A stretch of 64,000 bases of DNA from Polytrichum commune. Lineage: Eukaryota > Streptophyta > Polytrichopsida > Polytrichales > Polytrichaceae. The notes under the pieces are model-generated. The model did no database searches. It had not been told where the DNA came from and saw only the letters and a list, made by a program, of their open reading frames with translations. The stretch spans positions 6,514,501 to 6,578,500 of the forward strand of contig OX485807.1 in the NCBI GenBank assembly GCA_950295325.1, given 5' to 3'. The translations under genes and the position numbers were made by a program. This document shows positions 23,803 to 35,074 of this stretch, piece after piece; within the stretch, counting starts at the first letter, position 1, and every line of letters starts with the position of its first letter.

Positions 23803-24639
23803 AAGGTCATGATTCAACACATGAGGATGAGGGACCAATACCTAATAAAGTTGTCATCAATCGCAAGCCGGGATTTGTGAGGAGGGATGGAGGGAGGAAG
23901 GTAGCTTGGTCTTTCGTCTTAAGATAATTGTGTTTTGAGAGTTGTTGATGTTTGAAGACCTCCTTCATCGACTCGATGACCGTGTCGGACACCGCAATTA
24001 ATTGCCCGACGTTTGTCAAGTGCAAGTGAGTGGTGTATAAGTGCTAAAGAATCAAGTTTCAATAGCAAGAATATGTAAGAATGGGAGGAAAAAAATGCAA
24101 GACATGGTTCGGTGTCATGATTAGAGAAACACAATGGTTTCATCCCAAACCTTGAGTTTATGCGAATTAACACAAAGTCATCCAAGTTTTCTTAATGCTT
24201 TTTACCATACACAAAGAATGGTGTTGGACTATTAAAGACTGGCTTTCTAGCTCGTCCTACTAGGATGAGTGGGTCAAGATAGCCTTCCATAGGTCAATCC
24301 GGGTTTTTTTGAGAAGTGGGAAGAGAAGGTCCCAAAATTTGCACCCAACTTCGAAATAGGCTCCAATGTATGACAAGCTAAGGAGCTCTTAATATAGAAA
24401 GTCTTCTCAAAGAAGGATGAAACAGCCGGTTTGATCCCTCTTTGAGGGACTTTATGGATAACTCTAAAATATCACAATTGTGTTCAAGAAATTACAATTG
24501 GATCCACTTCATGATTAGAGTGAGGTATTCTCTTCCTTGGCGAGTGCAAGCTTGTGATTGCTAGTTTGCACCAGGGCAATGAGAAGATTCTTCTTTTGAA
24601 GAATGTGGCTATCTTTGTTGTGTACACACTGCACACAAC

Positions 24640-24940
24640 TATACTAAATAGTCTATTATTGTAGGTGGAAAATTAGTGTGGAAATAATTAATGTGAGCCA
24701 CACTAATTTATCTAGTTAAGGTGGAAGTAAGGGGGTCCAAGACCTTATTATTCATGAAGACTTCTGACCGACACATTGCATATCAGTTATAGGACAAAAG
24801 TAGCACTAACATAAAGTTATCACCCACTTTAAATTTCTAGAAAATCAATTAGTGTGGCCCACGCTAATTAAATTTACTTGAAATGTAGCATGGGCCCCAT
24901 AGATTTACTGTGGCCCACAGCAATAGGACTATTTAGTGTA
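24640..24940. mobile_element. CACTA-like MITE
   Basis: The left end TATACTAAATAGTCTATTAT and the right end CAATAGGACTATTTAGTGTA are inverted repeats. The right end reversed is TACACTAAATAGTCCTATTG. The length is 301 bases. The interior has several TAGTGTGG...CCACACTA-type palindromes. The ends share ACACTAAATAGT with the CACTACA-ended element at 34842-35069. No clear target duplication. Confidence 0.65.
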
Positions 24941-25483
24941 CTTTCCATTTGTTAGCATCCGAGTGTTGCAGTGATTAGTCACCTACTTAAGAGTAGCATA
25001 AATTGGGGTTGAAATGCAGTCAATTGACTCAATGAGAGGGAGCTGATGGTTGACAAATACACAACAACAGATGCACTTTTGTACAAATACACACAGACAC
25101 GCACACACAGACACAGACAACAAATTACATGGGTAGGACATGTTTCCGTCGCATCTGAATTCTTCACTGACAGATGAGGGTTACACGATGAGTTTTATAT
25201 CTTGATTTTTGATCGTGATGAATTGAGAGCACCGGTGGTTTTCTGGGGAGAGACAGAATGGTGCACTGTTGCGCAGCTGTTGGTAAATGGATTCATTTAG
25301 GCCTTGTCGTTGCCTTGTCGTAGGCAAGAGTGTGGGGAGCCCCATGAATGTTTAGAAATTATTTTGCAGCAACCGATGAGAATGAGAGAGCAAGGGATGG
25401 GGCTTGGAGAATTTGGGGGTAGGTCATGTGCGCTTTTCTTGGACAATTACTTAATATTCCTTGGTTATTTCATCCCTTTTGGC

Positions 25484-25486
<3 letters not shown>

Positions 25487-25534
<48 letters not shown>
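25487..25534. repeat. GA microsatellite
   Basis: About 24 uninterrupted GA units, in the probable promoter or 5' UTR of the gene at 25969. In plants GA/CT repeats near starts are often bound by BBR/BPC (GAGA-binding) proteins. Function here is an inference only. Confidence 0.95.
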
Positions 25535-25538
<4 letters not shown>

Positions 25539-25968
25539 CTTGTTTTTGTTAGACTCTATGTATGTAGTCAGTAATCCAATGATGTGGCAACCGCCTCTAC
25601 AGTATTTTCTATCTGTATGTATTTGATGGATATTATAAAGGGGGCTCCACTATTGGAAGTAGAGGTGATTGAGCGTGGGTTGAGACTAGGGTCTGGGTCC
25701 AAGAAATTTCAGATCCAAGACACCTCCGTTAAAGAACCTTACTTTCGGACTCTAAGACTGATCCAAGCTTGGAGTTTGATTTTCAAACTAGGAGGAGTAT
25801 TGTTTGAGAAGTATCATCTTGATTTGGCGGGGAAAGTGATGCCACATTAGCGCCACTTCATTATTTCATACCTTGGACTTGGACTTTAATATAAACTCCT
25901 TGGGGTCCAAAGTTTTGTGTATGGGAGTTTTTGCAATAACAAATGGCTTGTTCCTTGTGCAGACGGTA

Positions 25969-27719
25969 ATGGACTTTTTCGGCAGCAATGGTAGTGGCTC
26001 CACTTTCAATTGTATGTCATTGGATCGCCCACCAGTGTACTCGAGAACTCCCAGCGCGTATGTCTGAAACTTCTCTTCTCTTAGTGCGTTGAAGTTTCTA
26101 TAGCACTGTGAGCTTGTTCGGAGCTAGATAAATTTGTTTGCATTCATTCGATGGGTAGCCTGCTGGAACTCTTTTGAACAAAAAATCAATCAAGCATATA
26201 ATTGTTGCACCTTGTGTGGCTTTACTGTGCAGATTGCCGTGCTATGAAATCAAGGAGAACACGATCATTGTCAAGTGCACGGTAGGGAACAACAAGATTG
26301 CATTGAGGTGTAAGATCTGGCCGACACCCAAAAATTTTGGGCTGAACAAGGTGGAGGCGACGCTGAATGGCGCGTTTTTGTGGAAGAAGGGTCTGTGGTG
26401 GTACAATGCAAAGAGCAGACGCGAATTCTACATTGACGACGACGTGAAATTGACGGCAGAATGGCATGTTGCATTGAGAACGAGTAAATATTGGTTGGCT
26501 GCCAACGACCCTCGAAGAAGCCAAGGTCCGTTCTGTGTCGAATACCTTGCGTTGAGGGACGAGGATGGGAAGCCTTTGATCGAATATCATGGTGATAAAT
26601 CAGCGCTGCCAGAGCCTAATGTATGTGAGCTTAACCCTTTTTCATTGAACCTTGCTGATGATTTTTTTGATGAGCTTTTTTCTTTTCTGTTTTCGCTTGA
26701 ATTTTTATCTTCTTCTGAGGTCTCTCCTAAAGGGTCAAGTTCCATGGGAGGGAGGGGGTGGCAAGCAATGTTTTTAATGCCTACGAATCCTCCGGGTGAA
26801 TTGGACCGCTTCTCCTGTCAATTATTACGGGGTTTGTTTGTTTGTTTTCGTTTTTTTAAAGATTTTTCAGTGACGAATTACAAGTGCCCTCAAATCAAAT
26901 TTACTGGTCCTTGAACGTGGTCATCTTTTCTGAATTGCTGGCAAAGCGTGTGCACAAATAAATACGTAAACAAGGTTGTGCGGTTTACCAACCTCTGAAA
27001 TATGATCGCTCTCCAAGTTTGCTTCATTGTGGAGATCCTCACTCTAGCTAAATAGCTTCAGTCAAAACAGGCCAGAAGATTAAAAGAATGAATGCCATAA
27101 AGGTCATACTCGGGTCATATTTTGCTCGTTGTAGTTGTGGAAACTGGTCGGTCTTCTGCAGCAGTAGTAGTGGTAGGTATGCACAGTGTTCAATCATAAT
27201 AATTATGCACTGAATGAATGGATGCGTAGGCACGATCGAGAAGGAACGCAAAGACTGCAAAGATGTTGGGACCAGGTTCCACAACTTCAACAATGTTGGG
27301 GTGTACGCAGCCCGACTGCCAAGATTGCAAACATGACGCTCCCAATCATACCCGTGCAATCGTGTGTTGTGCACTCCCTTGGGCGGCTGCAACGTAGCCA
27401 AAAGTCTTAAAAAGGAAACACGTAAGTAGCAAACTTGTAGAGGTTCAAGAAAACACCCCCCACCTCCCCTTTTACTGTGATCTAAATAAGTAGATAGATT
27501 TTCAAATGGCACTTTGAATATGATGGTGATGATGATGATGATGATGATGGAAGGTATTTTGTCATCAATTTGCAATCTCTTATGGAGTTCTTCTATGGTC
27601 TGGTGCAGAATGACGCATTCAAGTCTGGCGGGTCGGGCTCCGGATCAACCAAAAGACGAAGGAGTGTGAACTCACGAAGGTCATCGATGCTTTCGAGGCG
27701 TGAGGCCAGCCCAAGATGA
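25969..27719 (+). CDS. Unknown plant protein, three coding exons, 195 residues
   Basis: I assembled this gene from splice signals. The exons are 25969-26057, 26233-26620 and 27609-27719. All junctions are GT-AG (donors GTATGT twice, acceptors TGTGCAG and GGTGCAG), and the phases agree (2 then 0). The product has three parts. Residues 1-30 are Ser/Gly-rich with DRPPVYSRTP. Residues 31-159 form a compact domain rich in Trp, Lys and acidic residues (VKCTVGNNKIALRCKIWP, LWKKGLWWYNAKSRREFYID). Residues 160-195 are a Ser/Arg/Gly tail (STKRRRSVNSRRSSMLSRRE), a possible nuclear signal or phosphorylation region. No signal peptide or membrane segment is seen. An acceptor just before the ATG implies a 5' UTR intron. 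A TGATGATG repeat lies in intron 2. I do not recognise the family and give no function. The domain exon is the best supported part; another small exon in intron 2 cannot be excluded. Confidence 0.6.
27521..27550. repeat. ATG/GAT trinucleotide repeat
   Basis: A GATGATGATGATGATGATGG run in the second intron of the unknown three-exon gene, close to its last exon. Confidence 0.9.
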
Positions 27720-30211
27720 TGATACATATGTCGTGATCCCCAAATCATGGGAATTTCTTCTTCAGCGTGCATTTGACTGAATTGGTTTGAGCTGACCTCG
27801 CTCGATGATTTTCAGTCTCCAATTGAATCAATCGCTGTGTCTCTTTGTTCCCGTCAGTTGATTGATCTTTGTGTTGGAGGCCATTTGTATCATCATCACG
27901 ACGTTTGGGCTGAAGAAGTTTGCATGCGAGTGTTGGTCAACACTTTTTATTGCAACTCCAGCTTGAGCTTTGACAAGGGCAGTGCTCTCAGTTTCATCAA
28001 ATGTCATTATGGGTGTTATGGCTGCAAGTATACACATCAGTATCATATCAGTCAACACATTTGGAATTGGCTTGGTTTCTTGCGAGTGGACATATCAAAG
28101 TCTTTTGTCGACCTCCTGGTTTTTGTCTCAATCATTGAAGGGCCATGATCGAATGCAAAGTGAGCATGGGAATCGGTGGCCTTGCAACGCAGATATAAAT
28201 TCAGGAAGGTTTGGTGACTTTTCAAAGCCTTTTGGTTCTTCCTCTCACCACAAAATATTGCAAATACAAGTTAGGTTAACCTATTGCTCCTCTGTAAGTA
28301 GGTTTCAGGAGGAAAAGACCTAGCACTGACTTTCTTGATCTTCGAGGTGAATCGAATCAGGATGTTGGGCCCTTTGTCACTGTACATGCAGAAGTACTAA
28401 GTTTACAGAAATGGGGTGTGAGTAGCAGTAGTCTCAGATGAAAAACTTTCACATAGGTTCCCACAGAGAGCAAACTGTACAATCGGTGTATAAGGAAAGA
28501 GGAGCATTGAGGCTGTATATATAATGAGAGGCCTCCAAAAACTAGGAGGCATTTCTCGAGTAATTTCGATGCCTCTTGCTGGGGCCGCAGATGATCAACA
28601 AGACAAGTAGAATACTCATGTGGAGCAGATCGAATTGAATCGAAAAACTCTCTAAATTTTCCTATAAAGATGATTGTATTTTTAGTTTATTTTCATTGTG
28701 AACATTGTCATGTTTGCATGTTTTATATGGTCACACCTAGCATTTGTCCCATAGCCCTGCTCCATAGACCCGTTTCGAATTCGCATATAAGCTTGCAGTT
28801 GCGATGAAGGTGAAGCGTATCTCATTCATGCCAACACTGTGGTTGGCGTTGTCTCTCTCCGGTGATACCCATGCGTCTGAGATGTCTTATGAAAACATGT
28901 TGCCAAGTGTGTTTTCAGATTGTCACAAAAAGAAGTGGTGGACAATAAGATCAAAAGCTCACATCCACACAGTTGAAGATTGGGAAAACATACTTTTGAT
29001 TCTCCCTTTTGTAAATTTAGAAGCATGCACTTAAGAGATTCACCATACACACAAATCTCATTGTTTTGATGACAGGTTGACAATGTCCTTACAATCATAA
29101 AAACCTTACATTCTAGGTTTGTTCTTCAAGAGGCATAATAGTCAAATGAGATGTCACCACTTCATGATGTATAGGGGGCGGCCATTGATGGATATTTGTG
29201 ATCATGCTTTTTGTGGTGAAACACATTATCCATACCTAAATGTATTTTATTTTATTTTTGTTTGTGTTAGAAAGTTACCTACTTTCGAGCAAGATTTACT
29301 CATTTGAAGTGGACAATCTCATCTTCAGACGATATAGCCCTTTCATGTTTGATAGAATATCCATATCTCTATCTACAAGCATTTTCAGAATGAAAACGTA
29401 CAATTCACTATACAACCACACGTAATTTGTGCATGATAATTTTGTTTTAGAACTACATATATATTTGTGATTATTATATGTGTACTAGGTTTCAAACAAA
29501 ACGGGATGTTGTTTTCATCTGCTATGATATATTCACATAACATTACCTGTCACTTACTATTTGTTCAGTGGGCCCTCATAATACCACAGTTGGATGCTCG
29601 AAAAGTTGAGCAAGAGGCTCAACTTTCCAAGCGTCCGACTATTATATTCCGAGGATCCACTGCACAAACAATAGGTGTTGAATTATGGTATGCACATATA
29701 ATGCCTTGACAATCAATATCTATCCATGAAACATTCTATTTGCATATATGTCTTCTACGGTATCCAACTGCAAGGATTTGTGGTCTAATAAGCTATCATT
29801 GGTTTGGAATCATTAGAAGGTTATAAACCTACGAGAAGCATGGATCTAGAATCTATTGCATACTTAGATCATGCATAGGTATGTTCTCATCCTTAATATA
29901 ATATACTCTCTTAACCCTAAACATCCCTACATTGTGAGAGATTGTTCTTTTACAAACTTGAGATGTATCATGCAGAATAAACTAGAGGCACAAAAAATCA
30001 GGTACACGAGTCTCCAATCAAAGGGTCTTAATGCTCATTATGTTAGTGTCCACCTCCAAAAAAATGAAAAAAAATAAAAAAAGGTCCATTCCCCCAAAGG
30101 GAACCCCTCCATCTTAGGGTTTGACCACAACAAGGTGAGCCTCGTCAGCTTCATTGCTCCCAAGGTGATTGGATGCAAGGTATGTGGGTGTTATTCAGTT
30201 CATTTCTCATG
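27720..30211. other. Intergenic stretch, no gene supported
   Basis: The first part is presumably the 3' UTR of the preceding gene. A perfect 10-bp hairpin is at 29602-29626 (AAAGTTGAGC, loop AAGAG, GCTCAACTTT). A short frame at 28804-29034 (76 codons) has a hydrophobic start but no other support. An A-rich stretch is at about 30056-30082. Confidence 0.4.
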
Positions 30212-30830
30212 TTCTCCAACTTCTACCGATTAGATTCACACAAAGAAACTTGTGTTACATTAGCACATCTGCGATGAAGCATCAACAAAAACAACTAGAT
30301 TGGAAGATTGGATTCCCCTAATTTAGTTATGGTTATTGAAAGTGCATGTAAGTATATATATATATAATTGAAGACACATAGTTCCTCCCAGTTGTGTTCA
30401 TTATTGAGTGTGGAGTAGTTAATATAATACGAAGACGTAGTGCAATCTCTTCTAAATGCATCTTTATGGTGTTTGTTCATTGCAGGGCATAAATTTGAAG
30501 GGTTGCTTGTATTTCATAGGGAAGGGTAACTCAAAATTTTCCCTTTCAAAATGAAGGGTTACCTCAAAAATTGCCCTTCATGTATGTATTGAAGTTTTTG
30601 TTGAAAGTGCACATTATCATGTTTATCATTATTAGGAAGGGTTACTTTTTTTTTGCCGTTCATTTTGAAGGGTTTATAGAAAATTAACCCTTCCTTTTTG
30701 AAGGGTTGCAAAATATTTTGAAGGGAAAGTGAAGGGCTGGACCCCAAAATAAGGGTAATAGCCCTTCAAATTTACTCCTTGGTTCATTGATCCTTGGCGA
30801 ACCACACACCAATCAAATATAGGGGCCCGA
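30212..30830 (-). repeat. Dispersed repeat family A, copy 3 (minus), interrupted
   Basis: The left part (30212-30482) has TCTCCAACTTCTACCGATTA, GCGATGAAGCATCAAC and GAGTGTGGAGTAGTTAATAT. The right part (30779-30830) has CACCAATCAAATATAGGGGC. Between them lies an inserted MITE. Without it, the copy would be about 320 bases, as in the family. Confidence 0.65.
30483..30778. mobile_element. Nested MITE with TAAATTTGAAGGG ends
   Basis: The left end GGGCATAAATTTGAAGGGTT and the right end AGCCCTTCAAATTTACTCC are inverted repeats. GTTCATTG occurs just outside on the left (30475-30482) and near the right end (30782-30789), as expected of an 8-9 bp target duplication (hAT- or Mutator-like). The interior is full of AAGGGTT and CCCTTC words that can fold further. 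It has no coding frame. Confidence 0.75.
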
Positions 30831-30909
30831 TTAAGAAAAGTAACCGTCTAGGCACCCGCATACCTTAATTGGCTTCCTCACTTCCAAGTGATTGTTGGAT
30901 ATGTTTCTC

Positions 30910-31125
30910 AGTGTCCGGGGAGATTTTTGGGCATAATCATTTGAGATACTAGTGTTTCCAAGTCCAACCAGTTATATACCGATATCTTCCAGTTTTCCTT
31001 GATTCATTTGAAATATAATTCTCTAGATTCCTCTAAAATGATTGGTAATTTTCTTGAAGTCTTTGAACTTCAACCGGTTATTTCTCAAACTCAACCAGGT
31101 CATCTATAACTAGCAGTGGGCCCTC
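30910..31125 (+). repeat. Dispersed repeat family E, copy 2
   Basis: It is collinear with 17470-17660: AGTGTCCGGGGAGATTTTTG, TAGTGTTTCCAAGTCCAACC, TAGATTCCTCTAAAATGATT and CTTCAACCGGTTATTTC. It is non-coding. Confidence 0.6.
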
Positions 31126-31155
31126 TCCATTCACTGGTGCTTCCTTGTAGACGTT

Positions 31156-31200
31156 AAAATAAATAAATAAATAAATAAAAATTTAAAAATAAAAATAAAA
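31156..31200. repeat. AAAT-type simple repeat
   Basis: A run of AAATAAATAAATAAATAAAT followed by AAAAATTTAAAAATAAAAAT. Confidence 0.9.
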
Positions 31201-32640
31201 GTGGTGGCTTGTCCGTGTCTTGAGGGATTGTAAGTTATTGCGTACTTTGGAAGGTGAATCCGTGCGGAGGGGTAAATTCCCATCATTTACGACTCGAGTG
31301 ACCTCATAACACCTAACTAACCCCACCCGCAATCAAAGGGGCATGGTGCGCCATATATCATCAACATGATGGCTACTCTCGAGTTGTAAAGATCTATTTG
31401 GTGGCTCCGTTTATATGCCCTACCTACCATAAAACTCCACCGGGAGGTACTAGTAGAGCATCATGAAGCCCAAAAACATCATGTGAAGAAGAGCAACTTG
31501 AAAGACATGAACACTTTAGAGTCCGGTGATTTTATGTTAGGTTTTGGGTCCAAAAACTTGGGTCCCAAGCTTGGAGTTGGCACTACTAAGAATGCCTTTA
31601 CTGAATCACAAGTAAAATAGTTAATGTGACAAGGTTAAAAAATGTCCGTATATTAGTTCATGGATTGATCAACAAAATTTGCTAGAAAATGTAGCTCTCA
31701 CACACCCCATATTCCTATTTGGATATTTCTGGGACAAATGTTCTTATATGTTTTGTTGAAACCCCTCTCTTTTCTTGTAATATAGGTTTCTTGAAACGAT
31801 GAGCGTTTTCTTCAGTTGAGACCAACATATGTGGGGGAAATGTGGCGCTTTCAAATTTTCATACTTTTGAACTTGAACCCTAGTGTAAACACCTTGGGTC
31901 CATAAGTTTGCTCTCAACCAATGATATCTCTTGATTTTAGAGTTGCCTTAGAAGAGGGCCTCAATTGAAACCCACCCTCAAATCAATATCAACTCTTCAA
32001 CCCTTTGAGCGCATTGTGCTTTGGCTTTTGCCTAGTTCTAAACACACCTCTGTGGATTACTTCGTTTTGTGTTGGGGACCAATTCATTGACAAGTTCAAA
32101 GTGTTCAATTTGTAAGTGCAAGCAATGTGTCATGTCATCGGTTGAGAAATCGATATCTTCCCCTACGAAGTGGCAAAGGGGTTGCAATTTGTAGCAACCA
32201 TGTTATAAAGTCTAGCAAAAATCTACTCCCTATAGGTTTATGGTTGATTAATTCCAACCTAACCTCACTACACCAAATATAAAGGTATATACTATGGACC
32301 ACACTATGTATTGAGCTTATTTCCACACTAGAAACATCAAGGATAGTACTATGAGTGCACACTATTTAACATTAAAGTTCACATTACATGTTAATAACAT
32401 TTATTGGATTGAGAACAATGCTTGCTTGAGATGCTTCCAACTTGGGTGAGTGTATCGCATGGGCATGACAAGTGTACATAGGTTGCATACTATTTTTGTG
32501 CGTGTTGGTGTATAATGTGAGCCATGCTATAGAATTGCCCATTGTAAGTCAAACTACACATATGTCCCACACTTTTATTATAAGCGATGTAGACCAATTC
32601 GAGGTCTCTTATTCTCATTTTAGGGATGAGCATTTAAAAA
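31201..32640. other. Intergenic stretch, no gene supported
   Basis: Only short frames occur. A CACTACACCAAATATAAAGG word near 32267 resembles the end of the CACTACA elements, but no matching right end was found. No RNA gene is seen. Confidence 0.4.
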
Positions 32641-32644
32641 TATG

Positions 32645-33265
32645 ATTTTTTGGAGCTATAAGGAGTTCCCGACGTTTTCACATTCACTTTAGATGGTTGC
32701 CATGAATCCTTGCCCATGAATCCTGAAGGGCTCAAGGTTTGTGGTGTTTGTGCAAACTCATCCATCACGGATAACGAGGTTGTAGTCAAAACAAGGCCCA
32801 TACATATTGAGGTTAAATTCCATCCAATTGAATCCCACCACACTGTTTGGGGGATTGATGATGTTGTTTCCAGAATCAAAGCACCTTAAAACAATCTACT
32901 TCAAGATACGAAAACATTTCTCTACCAGTTTTTCACCTTCCCAATGGATGAGGTTACGCAGACACCACGAATCCTTGGCCTTGGCGAAGGCCTTGGGGTT
33001 TGTCACCTCTACGCAAACTCATCCGCCCGTGGACGAAGAAAGGGCTCTGGTGAAAAAAACACAACCCATACACGTTGAGGATAAACTCATTCCAATTGAA
33101 TCCCACCGAACGCACAAAACCCAAGAACAATTTCACGTTGTTCCCAAAGTAAAGAAAAACACCTTAAAATAATCACCATCCATCCATGAAACATTGTTTT
33201 ACATTTTCACCTTCCCGATGGATGAGCTTACATACATAGACACCGGGAATCGTGGGCCCTTTGCA
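32645..33265. repeat. Tandem repeat, period about 275 bp, just over two units
   Basis: CACCTTCCCAATGGATGAGG (about 32935) and CACCTTCCCGATGGATGAGC (about 33210) are 275 bases apart. CAATTGAATCCCACC occurs at about 32824 and 33093, with CCATACATATTGAGGTTAAA and CCATACACGTTGAGGATAAA just before. GAATCCTTG words also recur. A fragment of the unit is also found near 8842 and 8468. The open frame at 32807-33172 lies within the array and is not a gene candidate. Confidence 0.7.
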
Positions 33266-33415
33266 AAGAGTGACATCATAATATGGTATGAGTGTCGGAC
33301 TATATGTGGACCCCGTGCCCCATTATGCTCTCAACTTTAGGCAGACCTTGGAAGAAAGAAACTCTCCTACCAATGCAAGACCAAATCCAACTCTTGAACC
33401 ATTCGTAACTTAAAT

Positions 33416-33463
33416 AGTTCTCTCTCCTCTCTCCTCTCTCCTCTCTCTTCTTTCTCTCTCTAG
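33416..33463. repeat. CT-rich simple repeat
   Basis: An imperfect CTCTCTCCTCTCTCCTCTCT run. Confidence 0.9.
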
Positions 33464-33774
33464 CCTCGAAGGGGGAGCCAACACAAGACAAAGGAGTGGG
33501 CGCCTTCCAACAAAGTCTGGCAATTGAAGACTTCCGCCTTCAATTGTAAGTAAGAATAAGACAATGTCCGTTGGCTGATTTTTGATCTTCGCATCTCCGC
33601 TTTGAGAAGCTCACTTTTGAAAGGCCCTAGACCTCGTGAATGCCTCCACACGGACGTTTATTGGACCCATGGAGAATGGTCTTTGGTGGCTTAGGGTTTG
33701 GCTTGGTATTGCAACGTTCAACAATGTTCGTGTAATGTATTGTGCTCATGCCGTATTGGGTTATTTGTCTTAAT

Positions 33775-34052
33775 CGGACACGTATGTTTGAGTGATGTGT
33801 GGTTAGGTTAGATATGAGAGTTGAGCCTAACACATGCATGTGTGTTTAGAGGAGATTGGACTGTGTGCTTAGGCTTTAATCAACTGTTGTAGATTTGTCA
33901 ACACAAGTGTTGTCTACTTAAAGAATCATCACACATGAACTTCCGATAGTCATAACTGATGTCTGGTTTTGTTGGTGCTTTGTCGTAGACTTGCTATTGC
34001 GACACGAGTTTCATTGGGTGAATATGAATCGGTAGTTGAAGAACGTGGAAAC
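33775..34052 (+). repeat. Dispersed repeat family A, copy 4
   Basis: The copy starts at CGGACACGTATGTTTGAGTG and ATGTGTGGTTAG, continues with TAGAGGAGATTGGACTGTGT and GACTTGCTATTGCGACACGA, and ends near GAATCGGTAGTTGAAGAACG. The early part shares GGAGATTGGACT with family B, which supports a common origin of A and B. Confidence 0.6.
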
Positions 34053-34841
34053 GAAGCCACTTAACACCCACATAATTTAAGAGCGTCTCCACATAGAATG
34101 CCCACCTCCCATTGCAAATGCCAAGGTGGAGGGGTCCTTTGTTAGGCAAGTGAGGAGTATTGGGAATGGGACCAATACGTGACCACTACCACAATCCCGC
34201 TATTGTGAAGAGGAAAGGTTCATATCAAAAGTATAATAATATAACTTTATGTCCTTCTCACAATGAGTTGTTTCTCTTTATACTAATTTATGATATAGAG
34301 TTGGACTTAGTTATTAATAATGACTTTTCCAAGACCATTCAATAAACGATAGAAAGAGTTTCATGAAGGTCTTGTTTGAGTGTGGACCTAAACCCTAAAT
34401 TTTTTGAGGATAGAAGTTCTCCACTATCCTCCCCAAGAATAGAGGGGTGGAAGCTTTTTTTAAGACCCTTTGAACCTCCAAATTAAGGACGGAAGGTCCA
34501 CGGTAGTGTTCCAAAGAGTTCAGTCACACTTGAACATTGGGGTTATACTCCCAAGTGTTAAGCCGGGTGGAGGTGCTATAAAATACATCATTCAAATCCA
34601 GTAGCACTTATGGAACTTGCAACAAATGTCTATCACAAAGTACCCTAATTAAAAAAAAATCGATGAGTGCCCAATGAGCAAGGATCCATTTTTTTTCCTA
34701 CAAGCTAATAACAATAGACTCACTACATGAATTGCAATTCCTTACCAACATTTCTCTTCCACTAGATGACTTATGATCTACTATAACAGTAACTTTCCTA
34801 TCCATATATACATAGACTTTGAACCCTTCTAGTGTAATAAG
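34053..34841. other. Intergenic stretch, no gene
   Basis: AT-rich, with only short frames. Nothing recognisable. Confidence 0.4.
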
Positions 34842-35069
34842 CACTACACTAAATAGTGTATTTAGTGCCGTATGGCATTTTATGTCATTGTCGTAACTTT
34901 TCTAGTGACGCTTCTTACGAATGACATTGCAAACATTTTCATCCCAACTTACTTTCAGTCATCCAAACGCCAGTTATGGAAACGAAGTTGGTTATATTAT
35001 GCATCCTAACATCTCTAAAACGCAATGGTGACACCACTAGATACAAACTATATTTAACTTAGTGTAGTG
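34842..35069. mobile_element. CACTACA-ended MITE with a 5-bp target duplication
   Basis: Terminal inverted repeats CACTACACTAA and TTAGTGTAGTG are perfect over 11 bases. ATAAG flanks both sides (34837-34841 and 35070-35074). The length is 228 bases. CACTACA ends are typical of the CACTA (En/Spm) superfamily, whose usual target duplication is 3 bp. The left end can also fold on itself (ACACTAAATAGTGT). The internal TTTAGTGCCGTATGGCATTT matches the elements at 15.4 and 17.7 kb. Confidence 0.8.
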
Positions 35070-35074
35070 ATAAG

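Larger units (their letters stand above)
23803..25962. other. Intergenic stretch and probable 5' region of the next gene
   Basis: No gene is supported. It holds a small inverted-repeat element (24640-24940) and a long GA repeat (25487-25534). The last part probably includes a non-coding first exon and 5' UTR intron of the gene starting at 25969, because a good acceptor (TTCCTTGTGCAG) ends at 25962, seven bases before its ATG. Confidence 0.5.

Noticed and set aside
27186-27410. Plus-strand frame considered as an extra exon of the three-exon gene
   Set aside because: No acceptor and donor pair in a phase that keeps the flanking exons in frame was found. The exon 2 to exon 3 join works without it.
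27048-27575. 175-codon minus-strand frame
   Set aside because: Lies in intron 2 of the unknown gene, starts in an ATG/GAT repeat (poly-Ile) and shows no domain.
32807-33172. 121-codon plus-strand frame
   Set aside because: Spans the 275-bp tandem repeat. The frame is not conserved between units.
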